A DNA stretch of 64,000 bases from Pedobacter steynii (GCF_001721645.1 NZ_CP017141.1:620001-684000); one strand, 5' to 3'; shown: positions 1 to 9,803, counted from the first letter of the stretch. The notes: generated from the sequence alone by a model not told the origin. Translations and numbers: made by a program.

Positions 1-1
1 T

Positions 2-565
2 TACACGAAAACCGGATACCTCTCCAGATTGGAACATTACAAGAACAACAAAATCGTTCAGTATTTCAGCTATGCACTGGATACAGAATTTAGGATCAGC
101 AAAATACAAAGCTGGAATCTTAAGGATGAAAGTTTCAGCCTCAGCCATCAATATACCCTTGCTTACGACAAGCAGCATGGCATCAATAACCTGAAGAAGT
201 ATGACCTGGCTTCCGATCTTCTGGAAGAAAAAATACTGGACTATTCTGCCCAGGGCAATCCTGTAGCCATTACCCTGATCAAAAAGAGCACGAGTAAGGA
301 GAGCATCTGGGCATATGATGATCGGGCCGGGATATTTTCCAATCTTCCTTATGCCTCATTACTGTTCTTAGAGCAGGAAAACCAGGATATCTGCATGGGA
401 AAAAATAATCCGCTCAGTTCCATTACGCGCCGGTCGCCTTCAGAAAACCAAACGTTTAGTTATACCTATAACAACACCGGTTATCCTTCAGAAATTATCC
501 GAAAAAAAGGCAGCATTTCAGAGACCATAAAAATCACCTACAAGGCAATCAAACGGACAGATTAA
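2..565 (+). CDS. C-terminal part of a YD/RHS-like hypothetical protein (5' end outside the window)
   Basis: The reading frame is open from base 2 and gives about 187 visible residues, so the gene starts left of the window; the TTG at 29 is simply an internal Leu codon. The protein is rich in short Tyr-x-x-x-Gly strands such as YTKTGYLSRL near the left edge and YNNTGYPSEI near the end, which resemble the YD-type beta repeats of RHS-like or DUF4595-like surface proteins of Bacteroidota. No catalytic motif is visible. Its TAA directly abuts the stop codon of the convergent M1 peptidase gene with no gap. The family call is a resemblance only. Confidence 0.55.
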   Translation, partial: YTKTGYLSRLEHYKNNKIVQYFSYALDTEFRISKIQSWNLKDESFSLSHQYTLAYDKQHGINNLKKYDLASDLLEEKILDYSAQGNPVAITLIKKSTSKESIWAYDDRAGIFSNLPYASLLFLEQENQDICMGKNNPLSSITRRSPSENQTFSYTYNNTGYPSEIIRKKGSISETIKITYKAIKRTD

Positions 566-3133
566 CTATTTTTTGAGCAAGCGTTCAGCCCGGTACAGGT
601 AATCTACTGCCTGCAGAATTTTTGCTTTCAGCTTAGGATTGTAATCAGGATGGGCTTTCAGAAAGTCCGTTACCACCTGAACAGCCTCTGTGCTTTGATA
701 ATTGCTAAAGGTAGATTGCAGCCAGTTCTGTGGAAAGAAAATATCTCCGGTAGTTTGAATCTCAGTCAGCATCTCCAGGCTCTTAGGCAAGTACTTCACA
801 GAAGTAGCTTGTCTGAGCGGATGGTGCAAATAATACAAAGCCACACCAACATTGGATTCCTTTGCCCTGTTTTCTTTCCGTTCCATACTTTTAAAAAAAG
901 CCTCCCGTTCAGTAAGCTCCGGGGAGACCGCAGGCATGATAAATTCAAACCGTTTTCTCCGGTCTTCATTACTGATTCTGTTCAATTGCTCTTTCAGTAT
1001 TGCTGATCCGTTTTCCTCCCGGAGTGCTAAAGAAAAAGCTAAAGAAGTATAGTCATCTTCAGAAAGCTTAAGCCCTTCCGGTGCCTTCCGGTTTTTCCAG
1101 ATCTGAAACAGCTGACGCCCTGCTTCCTTAGATAAAAAGATATCCTGATAAGCCTTAAATAACAGCTTCTTATGATTTGAAGCAGATTGTCCAAGCATGG
1201 CCTTCCATAAGGACTGTTCTAATGTGGAGGCCTGCAAAGCTCTTCCTTCCGCATCTGTAAACTCCCAGAAAATCGAAGCAATATATCCGGTAATCAGTTT
1301 AAGGTTTAGCTCTTCCTTTTCTTTATCCAATCCTGTGATGAAAAGGTTCAGTAACTCAGCCGGCTTTATCGCCCTTCCGCTAAGCATATTCTCATACAGT
1401 GAAATATAAGCCGAAGCCCTATCCAGTGGCTTGTTAATTTGATAAAGGTTCTTAAACATTCCCTGATCCAGCGGCCATAATCCATAACCCTGACCGGAAG
1501 AGTTAAATTGAACAAATAGCGGAGCTTCTAATCCAATGGCTTCCTTCAATTCTACTTCCGCCCTATCCAGGTTTACGGTAAGTTCTTTAACAGCACCAGG
1601 ATAATGTAAAGTAAGCTCAAAGAGTTGAGGCCATACTTTATCCTTTCCATATTCCGGTTTTTGCTGAATGCTGAACCTGCTGATTTTATGATCTTTCTGC
1701 TCCAGGACATAATCAATTACCGGCCTGCCGGTATCATTTACCCAAACCTTGTTCCATTCCTGTAAATCCGCATCTGCATAGTGATCCAGAATGGTAATCA
1801 GATCCGGCCAGGAAGCATTACCATTGGCAAACTTCTTCAGGTACTCCCTTACCCCCTGCTGAAATTTGTCTTTACCCATCAGGCGTTCCAGTTGCCTCAT
1901 CATGATTGGTGCCTTATGATAAATGATATTGCCATACAATGTGCCGGCGTCTTTTAAATTGTCCAGGTCCTGACGGATGGGGTTTGCACCAATACTACGG
2001 TCTACCCCATATGCTGCGGGAAAATGGTCGACTAAAAACTTCAGGTCAAACACCTCTTTTCCGGTGATGGCTTCCGTACTTTTATCTGCCATAAAGTTAG
2101 CAAAGACCTCTTTCATCCAGACGTCTGTAAACCAGTTCATGGTCACCAGATCTCCGAACCACATATGCGCTGTTTCATGGGCAATGAGGTTGTTTCTGGA
2201 ATTCCACTGGTCTTTTGTTGCTCCGGCATCAAGAAACAATGCAGACTCTTTATACTGAATTGCCCCTACATGTTCCATTCCCCCAAATTGAAAATCAGGA
2301 ATAGATACGAAGTCAAACTTCTGAAACGGATAGGGAATTCCCGTCCATTCTTCCAGAAATTTCAATGAGCTTCCGTGGATTTTGAAGACTTCGTTAAGGC
2401 TATGGTTGATCTTGGCAGTATCTGTTTCCCGATATAAAAAATTTGCCTGTAAATGGTCCATTCCAGCTCTTGCAGATTTGAATTTGCCTGCAGCAAAGGA
2501 GAAAAGATAGGTACTAATGGTATCTGAAGTATGAAAACGATAAGTTTTACGGAGACCATTTAGCGTAGAATCTTTGAGGCTCCCATTGGCTATGGCCTTC
2601 CAGTCTGAAGGCACTTGTAAAGTTAAAGTGTATACCGCTTTCAGGTCTGGCTGATCAAAACAAGGAAATACTGTTCTTGCCCTGTCGGGTACAAACAAGG
2701 TATAAAGGTAATCGGCGTTGCGGTTTAATGCTCCATTCCCCGCAGTAAATTCCAGATCTACAACATTCTCCCCCTGTTTTAAGTATCTGGTTGCAATAAC
2801 CAGATGTTCATTTACATGTACCATCTCTATTTGGCTTCCATTAACAGCAATACTTTTAACCTTTGCCGGGTCCTCCCTGAAGTCAAGTTGCAGCGGGTAT
2901 TTGTTTGATTTTAGCTGGAAGGAAACCTTTTCCTTAGCACCAATCTGCTGACTTTTCTCTGCCGGGATGTCCAGATCCAGTTGATAATGGACTTTACTGA
3001 TCGTTGCCTTTCTATAGCGGGCAAGCTGATGAGAAACACCATTTTCAGGATTTGCACCCGGAATGGATTTAACCGCAGAACAGGAAAAAAATAGGGCAGC
3101 AAATGCCGGAAGAAGGTGACGTACATGAAGCAT
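566..3133 (-). CDS. M1 family zinc aminopeptidase, lipoprotein
   Basis: This 855-residue protein is a gluzincin aminopeptidase that would remove N-terminal residues from peptides, probably at the periplasmic face of a membrane. A lipobox ends at Cys18 (LFFSC). The zinc site HETAH is at residues 319-323 with the third ligand Glu342, exactly the HExxH-x18-E spacing of M1. The exopeptidase motif, GxMEN in most members, reads GGMEH at 284-288, so its last residue is His instead of Asn. The C-terminal half is helical, as in the family. The ATG start gives the clean signal peptide. It diverges from the DUF2911 gene across about 115 bp and converges with the gene to its left. Confidence 0.93.
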   Translation of the reverse strand: MLHVRHLLPAFAALFFSCSAVKSIPGANPENGVSHQLARYRKATISKVHYQLDLDIPAEKSQQIGAKEKVSFQLKSNKYPLQLDFREDPAKVKSIAVNGSQIEMVHVNEHLVIATRYLKQGENVVDLEFTAGNGALNRNADYLYTLFVPDRARTVFPCFDQPDLKAVYTLTLQVPSDWKAIANGSLKDSTLNGLRKTYRFHTSDTISTYLFSFAAGKFKSARAGMDHLQANFLYRETDTAKINHSLNEVFKIHGSSLKFLEEWTGIPYPFQKFDFVSIPDFQFGGMEHVGAIQYKESALFLDAGATKDQWNSRNNLIAHETAHMWFGDLVTMNWFTDVWMKEVFANFMADKSTEAITGKEVFDLKFLVDHFPAAYGVDRSIGANPIRQDLDNLKDAGTLYGNIIYHKAPIMMRQLERLMGKDKFQQGVREYLKKFANGNASWPDLITILDHYADADLQEWNKVWVNDTGRPVIDYVLEQKDHKISRFSIQQKPEYGKDKVWPQLFELTLHYPGAVKELTVNLDRAEVELKEAIGLEAPLFVQFNSSGQGYGLWPLDQGMFKNLYQINKPLDRASAYISLYENMLSGRAIKPAELLNLFITGLDKEKEELNLKLITGYIASIFWEFTDAEGRALQASTLEQSLWKAMLGQSASNHKKLLFKAYQDIFLSKEAGRQLFQIWKNRKAPEGLKLSEDDYTSLAFSLALREENGSAILKEQLNRISNEDRRKRFEFIMPAVSPELTEREAFFKSMERKENRAKESNVGVALYYLHHPLRQATSVKYLPKSLEMLTEIQTTGDIFFPQNWLQSTFSNYQSTEAVQVVTDFLKAHPDYNPKLKAKILQAVDYLYRAERLLKK

Positions 3134-3249
3134 CTGGCTAATTTAGGGAATGATTTTCTAATTTATTCGTCAAGTTTAATAACTACGAATGTATTTATCT
3201 GAAATAAGCATTCTTTAATGTAATTTAGTAGCAACAAAACTTAAATCAG

Positions 3250-4098
3250 ATGAAAACAACATTAAAAACGGTGCTGCTTCTTGCTTTAGCAGTATCATTA
3301 AGCACTGAACTTCAGGCCCAGGGCGTTAAATTGCCACAGGCAAGTTCTGCTCAGACCATCACACAAAGCTTTGGATTAGGAAAAGTAACCCTCTCTTATT
3401 CTCGTCCCAACACTAAAGGCCGTAAAGTTTTCGGTGCAATGGAACCTTTTGGTCAGGTTTGGCGTACCGGAGCAAACGGAGCAACTTCAATCACCTTTAC
3501 AGATGCCGTGAAAGTTAACGGACAGGAACTTGCTGCAGGAACTTATGGTGTGTTTACCATTCCAGGTAAAGACGAATGGACCGTAATATTCAATAAAGAC
3601 GCCAAACAATGGGGTGCTTATGAATATAAAGAAGCGGAGGATGTATTGCGCATCAAGGTTAAACCGGTAAAACTAAAAGACAAAGTAGAGACATTTACAA
3701 TGCAGTTTGCCAACGTTTTTCCTACTACAGCTCAATTGCAACTGGCATGGGAGAATACAGGAGTAAACATCGACCTGTCTACAGAAATTGATGCCCAGGT
3801 AATGGCAAGCATCGAGGAAGCGATGAAAGGCGAGAAAAAACCATATTTCTCCGCAGCACAATACTACTTTGAAAATGGTAAAGACCTGAATAAAGCATTG
3901 GAGTGGATCAACGCTGCTGAAGCAGCTGATGGTAAAGCACCATGGGTGAAATTATGGAAAGGCCGTATTCAACTGAAAAAAGGTGATAAAGCAGGTGCCA
4001 TTGCGACTGCAGAAGCCGGAATCAAATTGGCTGCAGAAGCTAAAATTGATGAGTATGTAAGGTTAAACAGCGCATTATTGGCTGAAGCTAAGAAATAA
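3250..4098 (+). CDS. DUF2911 family secreted protein
   Basis: The 282-residue product begins with a Sec signal peptide ending near LQAQG. The next 150 residues match the DUF2911 pattern common in Bacteroidota: a segment with YSRPNTKGRKVFG, then VWRTGANGAT, then the LAAGTYGVFTIPG and WTVIFNKD strands. The last 80 or so residues are alpha-helical with TPR-like character (ALEWINAAEAA, KGDKAGAIATAEAG). No enzymatic activity is known for the family. It is monocistronic and ends at a strong bidirectional terminator. Start: ATG preceded by an A-rich leader. Confidence 0.88.
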   Translation: MKTTLKTVLLLALAVSLSTELQAQGVKLPQASSAQTITQSFGLGKVTLSYSRPNTKGRKVFGAMEPFGQVWRTGANGATSITFTDAVKVNGQELAAGTYGVFTIPGKDEWTVIFNKDAKQWGAYEYKEAEDVLRIKVKPVKLKDKVETFTMQFANVFPTTAQLQLAWENTGVNIDLSTEIDAQVMASIEEAMKGEKKPYFSAAQYYFENGKDLNKALEWINAAEAADGKAPWVKLWKGRIQLKKGDKAGAIATAEAGIKLAAEAKIDEYVRLNSALLAEAKK

Positions 4099-4107
4099 GC
4101 TTTCCTT

Positions 4108-4150
4108 AAAAAAAGAAGCCCTGTTGTGATCACAACAGGGCTTCTTTTTT
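4108..4150. terminator. Bidirectional rho-independent terminator
   Basis: A perfect inverted repeat with stem AGAAGCCCTGTTGTGA and its complement is flanked by an A run on the left and a T run on the right. It therefore works for both the DUF2911 gene (rightward) and the symporter gene (leftward), whose stop codon touches its edge. Confidence 0.93.
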
Positions 4151-5853
4151 TAGTTTATAACCGTCTTTTTATCTTTTCCTATAAGCTGTTGTAAGATCAA
4201 TGCCACGAGTATCACCAGCAGACATCCAATCACATTGAGCCATAAATAAGCTACCCATTCCTGCTGACCAATCAGAATAACGGCAATTTCAGCTACGATG
4301 GCTGCAAGAAATACCGCTCTTCCGTTTACCTGCTTCAGGTAAAAGGCAACCAGAAATACGCCTAATATGGTTCCATAAATATAAGAACCCAGGATGTTCA
4401 CAGCTTCCAGCAGATTCCCGATCTTACTGGCATACAAGGCCATAATGATACAGATCACACCCCAGAATACAGTGGCCAGCCTGGAAGCCTGTAAATATTC
4501 GTGATCCGAACCATCTTTCCTGATCAGCCGTTTATAGATATCAATAACGGTAGTAGAAGCCAGGGAGTTCAGTGCACTGGCCGTTGATCCCATAGAAGCC
4601 AGGAAGATAATGGCGATCAGCAGGCCAATCAACCCTTTCGGCAGGTATTGCGTAACAAAACTCAGGAATATATAATTGTTGTCGTTAATATCCGCGGCTT
4701 TATCGTTCTTCGTCATCAGGTTTGTCACCTCTTTTCGAATCCCCTTTCCCTTTTCATCGGCATTCTGCAAGGCTTTCCGCTGCAGGTCAATTTCGGCTTT
4801 ATTGTCCTGATCCAAAGCCAGGTTCATTTTATCAACAACCAGCTGTTTTTCCTTAAAGGCTGAATCATATGCGGCCTTTAGCTTGTTCAGTTCCGGATTA
4901 TATTCACTTTTCTCCAGCTTGTTTAATTCAAAGCTATTGAAGAAAATCGGTGGGCGGTTATACTGATAAAATGTAAATACCAATACCCCGATTAATAAGA
5001 TAAGAAACTGCATGGGAATCTTCACCAGGCCATTCATCAATAAGCCCAACCGGCTCTGATTAACAGAGGCGCCGGATAGATAACGTCCAACCTGACTTTG
5101 ATCGGTTCCGAAATAGGAAAGCTGCAGAAAGAAACCACCAATCAATCCGGACCAGACCGTATAAGGATTTTGAAGATCAAACTTAAAATCGATTGCGTTT
5201 GTTCTTCCCATTTTTCCGGCAATACTGATCGCTTTGCCGAAACCAATATCCCCGGGCAATAGATGAACCACCATAATTCCCGCAGCAAAAAGTCCGCAGA
5301 AAATAATGCTCATCTGCAGCATTTGAGTATAGGATACGGCTTTAGTTCCTCCATAAACGGTATAGAAGACCACCAGACTCCCCATAAATAAAGTGGTATA
5401 AGTGGTATTGATGTCTAAAATCGTCGAGAGAATGATCGAAGGTGCATAAATGGTGATTCCGGTAGATAAGCCCCTTTGGATCAAAAACAGAAAAGCCGTT
5501 AAAGCCCTGGTATTTAAGTCAAATCTTTGTTCCAGAAATTCGTAGGCTGTATACACTTTCAATCTGTGGTAGATCGGGACAAAGGTGATACACAAGACGA
5601 TCATCGCCAGCGGCAGACCGAAGTAAAACTGCACAAAGCTCATCCCCGAAGAATAAGCCAGGCCCGGGGCCGATAAAAAGGTGATCGCACTGGCCTGGGT
5701 TGCCATCACGGAAAGGCAAACATGATACCAGGGTAAACTTTGGTTGCCCAACAGGTATCCCTGAATATTCTGGGCCCCACGACTTTTATAAACGCCGTAA
5801 ACCACAATTACCACCAGTGTGAGGATCAGAACTCCCCAGTCTACATTACTCAT
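4150..5853 (-). CDS. Sodium:solute symporter (SSS family)
   Basis: The 567-residue inner-membrane protein has the SSS layout: an N-terminal helix followed by the unwound region around QASAITFLSAPG (residues 53-64), the conserved GG(T)KAVSYTQMLQ segment (168-180) and some 13 membrane helices. A hydrophilic, charged and probably coiled-coil insertion of about 85 residues lies between helices at residues 308-392, longer than in classic PutP or SGLT proteins. Substrate is unknown; the cotranscribed PIG-L deacetylase suggests a sugar or amino-sugar derivative, but this is inference. Its ATG overlaps the TGA of the 30-codon gene upstream (ATGA), so translation is probably coupled. Confidence 0.92.
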   Translation of the reverse strand: MSNVDWGVLILTLVVIVVYGVYKSRGAQNIQGYLLGNQSLPWYHVCLSVMATQASAITFLSAPGLAYSSGMSFVQFYFGLPLAMIVLCITFVPIYHRLKVYTAYEFLEQRFDLNTRALTAFLFLIQRGLSTGITIYAPSIILSTILDINTTYTTLFMGSLVVFYTVYGGTKAVSYTQMLQMSIIFCGLFAAGIMVVHLLPGDIGFGKAISIAGKMGRTNAIDFKFDLQNPYTVWSGLIGGFFLQLSYFGTDQSQVGRYLSGASVNQSRLGLLMNGLVKIPMQFLILLIGVLVFTFYQYNRPPIFFNSFELNKLEKSEYNPELNKLKAAYDSAFKEKQLVVDKMNLALDQDNKAEIDLQRKALQNADEKGKGIRKEVTNLMTKNDKAADINDNNYIFLSFVTQYLPKGLIGLLIAIIFLASMGSTASALNSLASTTVIDIYKRLIRKDGSDHEYLQASRLATVFWGVICIIMALYASKIGNLLEAVNILGSYIYGTILGVFLVAFYLKQVNGRAVFLAAIVAEIAVILIGQQEWVAYLWLNVIGCLLVILVALILQQLIGKDKKTVIN

Positions 5854-5942
5854 TCAAAATATTTAGTAAACACGTAAAAAATGACGATTAAGAAGACCAG
5901 CCATGCAATCAGAAACCTGTAAAATGTCCGGTAGTTATCCAT
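5850..5942 (-). CDS. 30-residue single-span membrane microprotein, coupled to both neighbours
   Basis: Reading the minus strand between the deacetylase and symporter genes gives a 30-codon frame starting MDNYRTFYRF. It has a polar N-terminus, a hydrophobic stretch of about 15 residues (LIAWLVFLIVIFYVF) and a short charged tail ending TKYFE, that is, one membrane helix. Its ATG overlaps the TAA of the deacetylase gene (TAATG) and its TGA overlaps the ATG of the symporter gene (ATGA). This tight coupling on both sides argues that it is a real gene and makes a small subunit or regulator of the symporter plausible. No family is recognised. The same strand shows no better start. Confidence 0.72.
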   Translation of the reverse strand: MDNYRTFYRFLIAWLVFLIVIFYVFTKYFE

Positions 5943-8380
5943 TATTTCTGTTTTGAAATTAAATTCACAAACAAGCGGTAGGCTCCGGGAACACCGGCAG
6001 GTAATTGCCTGAAGAAAGAAAGAGAAGTATACACAAATCGTCCTTTACCGTAATCAGAAACAATTAAGGATCCGTTTTTCTCGGGTTCCCCGGCATCATG
6101 CATCCCAAGAACAGGGGTGTATTTAGGGTCAATATTCGTTGCAAAATATAAACCTCTTTCCTGTACCCAGCCATCGAAATCTTTAGCGCTGATTTTATTC
6201 GGATAATTTAACACCGGATGTCCTGGATTCAGCAGGGTCACTGCCGCATCTTCTTCCGTTACACGGTCTCTTGATAAACTGAAAGGGTAAGGTCCCAGAT
6301 CATTCCGTTTTAACGGACCGTTTACGTTGTACTGGACTAGCAACACCCCACCATTTTCTACGTATTTCATCAGCTTAGGCTGCATAGCATTAACCTGCTC
6401 ATTGACGTTATACAAACGAACCCCGGTAACAATGGCATCAAAGGCCGAAAGATCAGAGTTGATCACCTGCCGCTCGGAAAGCTGTTGTACCTCAAAACCA
6501 ATCTGTTTTAAAGACTCTGGAACCAGGTCACCCGCTCCTGCAATAAATCCAATTTTTTTACCGGCGATCTTCAGATCGGTATGGTCTATCCTTGCTTCAG
6601 AAAAAGGGAATAAGGTCTGTACCGGAATATGATCATAATTCAGTACGCGCAAACCCTGATGATAGCTTTGACCATCAACCATTACCTTCAGGGCAAAATC
6701 ACCACCAATGGATTTTGCTCCGGGGTTGAGCTTAAATGATACCGTTTGCTCTTCTCCTTTTTTATCCATTGAAAAATCAATTTTCTGCGGACTGATGCTC
6801 CATCCCGAAGGCAGCTGAGGAACCAGCTCGCCTTTCACCCGGTCCCGAAAACTCTGTAGCTGAATGGAAATAACCTTGCTTTCATTTCCGTTAAACAGGA
6901 ATGCTTTTTCGCCCAATGTTGCCGTAACCGGAGGCGCAATCACCAAAGGTTGATATACTTCCCCTTTTACCGGATCAGTAAATTTATAGACTACAGGATA
7001 TTTTTTCTCGATCAGCGTTTCAGCAATTCTGATCCTGAATACTCCATTTACCAGAGCAGGATTCTCCGGAAGTCCGATAAGCTGGAGCTCTTTCACTTCA
7101 AAACTTCCCTGCCCATGTTTATTTTCCAGCCAATGGGGCTGAGTATTATGGTTGGCACTGCCAAATATTTTACGTTCTGCAGAAAGCAATTCATTAGGTC
7201 GCAGATCGGCTGAAAGCCCGGTTTGGACCTCTTCGATATGAATGGGATAAGGAAAATCAGCTTTGATCCTGGCAATTGCCTGAATTCTTACCCCAATGGA
7301 ATCATGAAGCGCGTAAGCCTGATTTGCCGCAGCAGCTTCAATCCAGATTCCCGAACAAGCCAGAATCAGGTTGTCCAGCAACTCATGTTTAAAAGGCTTT
7401 CCTTTTACCAGTGTTCTTAATTTCAGGAGCTTGGCAACAGATGCTGAAGGGTTTGAAACCTGATATTCTTTATTGATCTCCGTAACTATTTTTTGGATTT
7501 CTGTATTTCCGGAATTTCTGTTTAAGGTAAAATCCACTCCCTCAAAAAGGTCTGATTTTGCCTTTTCACCAGCCACTGGGCTAAAATATTCAATAGCCTG
7601 TCCGCGTTGTCTGGAAGAGCCAAAACCCTGGCTTTTATGATTTGATCTGCTCTCCGCAGCAATTTCCCCGTATCCTTTTCCCAATAAAGCATTATATAAT
7701 CCTACATCAATTTTTAGCTGATCCTCTGACGTCGTATTGTTCCCTCCGAAATTAAAGGTATTCCAGACGATACGTTTCGCCTGCCAGGGTTTCACAAACG
7801 CCAGTTGTTCCGGAAATTGTTTGGGATCTGCAGCAGCCGAAAAGGCTTCCCGCGCAAGAATTGCAGAACCGGAATGGTGTCCATGTCCGGCACGTGAATC
7901 TTCAGGGAAACGGGTAATGATGACATCAGGTTGAAACTTACGGATCACCCAGACCACATCAGAAAGAATTTTTGCTTTATTCCAGATCTTAAAACTTTCC
8001 TCAGGGTTTTTGGAGAAACCAAAATCATTGGCCCTGGTAAAAAACTGCTCTGCGCCGTCCGTTCTTCTGGCAGCAAGCAGCTCTTGCGTACGGATCAACC
8101 CTAAAAGCTCTGCCTGTTCCGTACCGATGAGGTTTTGCCCCCCATCCCCTCTGGTCAGCGAAAGATAGCCGGCACGTACCTTCTTTTCTTTAGCCAGATA
8201 GGCTAAAAGGCGTGTATTTTCATCATCAGGATGCGCAGCAACATATAAAACGCTTCCGGTTACATTTAAACTTTCCAGCCCTTGTTTTATTTCAGCCGAA
8301 TGGAGTGGCGCCGCAAACTGTGCCTGTAAAAATAAAGGAAACACAGCCGGCAGCAAAAGCAGGTATTGACGAAATTTCAT
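5942..8380 (-). CDS. Secreted PIG-L family N-deacetylase with C-terminal glutamine-amidotransferase-like domain
   Basis: The 812-residue protein has a signal peptide (cleavage near LQAQ at 18-21) and an N-terminal LmbE/PIG-L domain with both zinc motifs, AHPDDE at 49-54 and HGHH at 166-169. These enzymes remove N-acetyl groups from GlcNAc-like substrates. A central beta-rich region follows. Residues of roughly 610-810 look like a class I glutamine amidotransferase or ThuA fold (IGFIAGAGD, VENGGVLLVQYNVNG), without an obvious catalytic triad. The protein is far longer than BshB-type enzymes, so bacillithiol synthesis is unlikely. It is first in an operon with the microprotein and the SSS symporter. 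The substrate is not known. Confidence 0.88.
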   Translation of the reverse strand: MKFRQYLLLLPAVFPLFLQAQFAAPLHSAEIKQGLESLNVTGSVLYVAAHPDDENTRLLAYLAKEKKVRAGYLSLTRGDGGQNLIGTEQAELLGLIRTQELLAARRTDGAEQFFTRANDFGFSKNPEESFKIWNKAKILSDVVWVIRKFQPDVIITRFPEDSRAGHGHHSGSAILAREAFSAAADPKQFPEQLAFVKPWQAKRIVWNTFNFGGNNTTSEDQLKIDVGLYNALLGKGYGEIAAESRSNHKSQGFGSSRQRGQAIEYFSPVAGEKAKSDLFEGVDFTLNRNSGNTEIQKIVTEINKEYQVSNPSASVAKLLKLRTLVKGKPFKHELLDNLILACSGIWIEAAAANQAYALHDSIGVRIQAIARIKADFPYPIHIEEVQTGLSADLRPNELLSAERKIFGSANHNTQPHWLENKHGQGSFEVKELQLIGLPENPALVNGVFRIRIAETLIEKKYPVVYKFTDPVKGEVYQPLVIAPPVTATLGEKAFLFNGNESKVISIQLQSFRDRVKGELVPQLPSGWSISPQKIDFSMDKKGEEQTVSFKLNPGAKSIGGDFALKVMVDGQSYHQGLRVLNYDHIPVQTLFPFSEARIDHTDLKIAGKKIGFIAGAGDLVPESLKQIGFEVQQLSERQVINSDLSAFDAIVTGVRLYNVNEQVNAMQPKLMKYVENGGVLLVQYNVNGPLKRNDLGPYPFSLSRDRVTEEDAAVTLLNPGHPVLNYPNKISAKDFDGWVQERGLYFATNIDPKYTPVLGMHDAGEPEKNGSLIVSDYGKGRFVYTSLSFFRQLPAGVPGAYRLFVNLISKQK

Positions 8381-8474
8381 AAACAGATCTTAATTCTCGA
8401 ATGTAAATAAAACATCCCCAATCTGAAACTTAATTCCGTCAATAACCGTAACAATCCTGAAAAGTACGACGAAT

Positions 8475-9074
8475 TTACAGGAGAATTTTGCTGCTTACTT
8501 CTTTGTCAATGGTAATAAAGCCAGGATACTTAATCAATGCTCCACCTACTTTGATACTTGGTCTGATCTTTAAAGTCAGAATTCCTTTTTTCTCTCCCCC
8601 ATTCTTGTTGCCTTGTAGAAATTCCGTGATTTCATTCATCACTTTGCTGTTGGTTACAAAAGGATAGATGTTTGCAACCATGTCCAGAGGAACGATGGTA
8701 GATCGTCCTGGTTCAATATTGACTTCCTGGTTCACAAAACCATTTACCAGTTCCTGTCTGTTGATGAGAATCTTGTACTCAAACTCATTAATTGCAGCAG
8801 CGTTACCACTTGGGTTAGTGATCTCCAGGTTTAATCTTGCCTTTAGTGGAATGTCTTTTCTTAACAAACCCAGAGCCAGACCAGGAAGACTTGCCAGGTT
8901 GATATCCTGATTGTTGATCAACCTTTTAACGTCTGTACCTGCCAGGGAAATCTGATCTGCAGAATGGATTTTGTAAGTGCATTTTTCCAATGCTTTTATT
9001 TGATTGGCTTGCTTACCGATGCCACAGCTCTGAATAATAATTGCCGTCAGGCAGAAGAAAATGATCTTTTTCAT
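8475..9074 (-). CDS. LEA type 2 (WHy-domain-like) lipoprotein
   Basis: The 199-residue product has a lipobox ending at the Cys of IIIQSC (residue 17). The rest is a beta-sandwich with the LEA14/WHy pattern: LKARLNLEITNPSG (aliphatic strand then Asn-Pro), a strand with EFEYKILINRQELVNG and the basal VNIEPGRSTIVPLDM strand. Such proteins are thought to be structural or stress-related and have no known enzymatic role. It is monocistronic. Called on fold pattern rather than on a catalytic motif. Confidence 0.75.
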   Translation of the reverse strand: MKKIIFFCLTAIIIQSCGIGKQANQIKALEKCTYKIHSADQISLAGTDVKRLINNQDINLASLPGLALGLLRKDIPLKARLNLEITNPSGNAAAINEFEYKILINRQELVNGFVNQEVNIEPGRSTIVPLDMVANIYPFVTNSKVMNEITEFLQGNKNGGEKKGILTLKIRPSIKVGGALIKYPGFITIDKEVSSKILL

Positions 9075-9176
9075 GGTATTTATGTTGCTTTCTTTGTGTG
9101 CAGATTTAAAGGTACAATAATAGCGCCATTTAGCTATAATGGTTTAAAAAGTCAAATGATAACAACTCATCACCGT

Positions 9177-9803
9177 TTAGTTGATTCCATTAATAAGCTG
9201 AAAAATCTCCTGTTTTGATTTTTCAAATATCTCTCCTCCAAACTCTTCGTTGTCCAGTGACATCGTGGTTACATCATTGACCCCCATCATTCCGAAAACG
9301 AACTGCAAATAGCTGGTTTGAAAATTCATATGTTCATTTTTTTCATGCTGCCCATAGCCGGTATCTCCTCTGCTCGAAAGGATGTACATCTTTTTGTTTT
9401 CCAGCAACCCGACGTAATCCCCGTCCGGTTTACCAGACCGGAACTTCCAGGTTTCATTGATCCGCATCACCTGATCGATATATGATTTTAATCCGCTGGG
9501 TATTGACCAGTTGTACATTGGAGTTCCGATGACATAGATATCGTTCTCCTTCAATTCCTGAACCAATTCGTTGCTGAATTGTAATTCGGCCTGATTTTCA
9601 GCATTCTTGTCCTTTGGTTTTAAAAAAGCACCTGCAATCCATTTTTCATTAATTGCCGGTACAACTTCTAATCCAATCTCCCGGAAAGTAAAACGATCCT
9701 CCGGATACCGGCTTGCCCAGTTGTCCATAAATGACTGGGTCAACATTCTGCTATACGACCGTTCTGTTCTTACACTTGCATTAATTATCAATATTTTTTT
9801 CAT
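9177..9803 (-). CDS. FMN-dependent NADH:quinone oxidoreductase / azoreductase (AzoR-like)
   Basis: This flavodoxin-fold enzyme transfers electrons from NADH to quinones or azo compounds. The N-terminus MKKILIINASVRTERSYS binds the FMN phosphate; the central GTPMYNWSIPSGLKSYIDQ motif is typical of AzoR, and the SSRGDTGYG loop lines the flavin. I take the start at 9803 (208 residues), because the first beta strand begins there; an upstream in-frame start would add eight residues with no support. It follows the Crp-type gene by 56 bp on the same strand, suggesting cotranscription and redox- or xenobiotic-linked control. Confidence 0.88.
   Translation of the reverse strand: MKKILIINASVRTERSYSRMLTQSFMDNWASRYPEDRFTFREIGLEVVPAINEKWIAGAFLKPKDKNAENQAELQFSNELVQELKENDIYVIGTPMYNWSIPSGLKSYIDQVMRINETWKFRSGKPDGDYVGLLENKKMYILSSRGDTGYGQHEKNEHMNFQTSYLQFVFGMMGVNDVTTMSLDNEEFGGEIFEKSKQEIFQLINGIN

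Noticed and set aside
3170..3240. TAATTTAG as -7 element of the DUF2911 promoter
   Set aside because: One mismatch and no -33 element at the right distance; too weak to list.
3733..3740. Further TTGCAAC copy as a third lan operator
   Set aside because: A single half-site inside the DUF2911 coding region, with no inverted partner; chance occurrence.
5942..8380. Bacillithiol deacetylase BshB
   Set aside because: PIG-L motifs are present, but the protein is secreted and more than three times the length of BshB, with extra domains.
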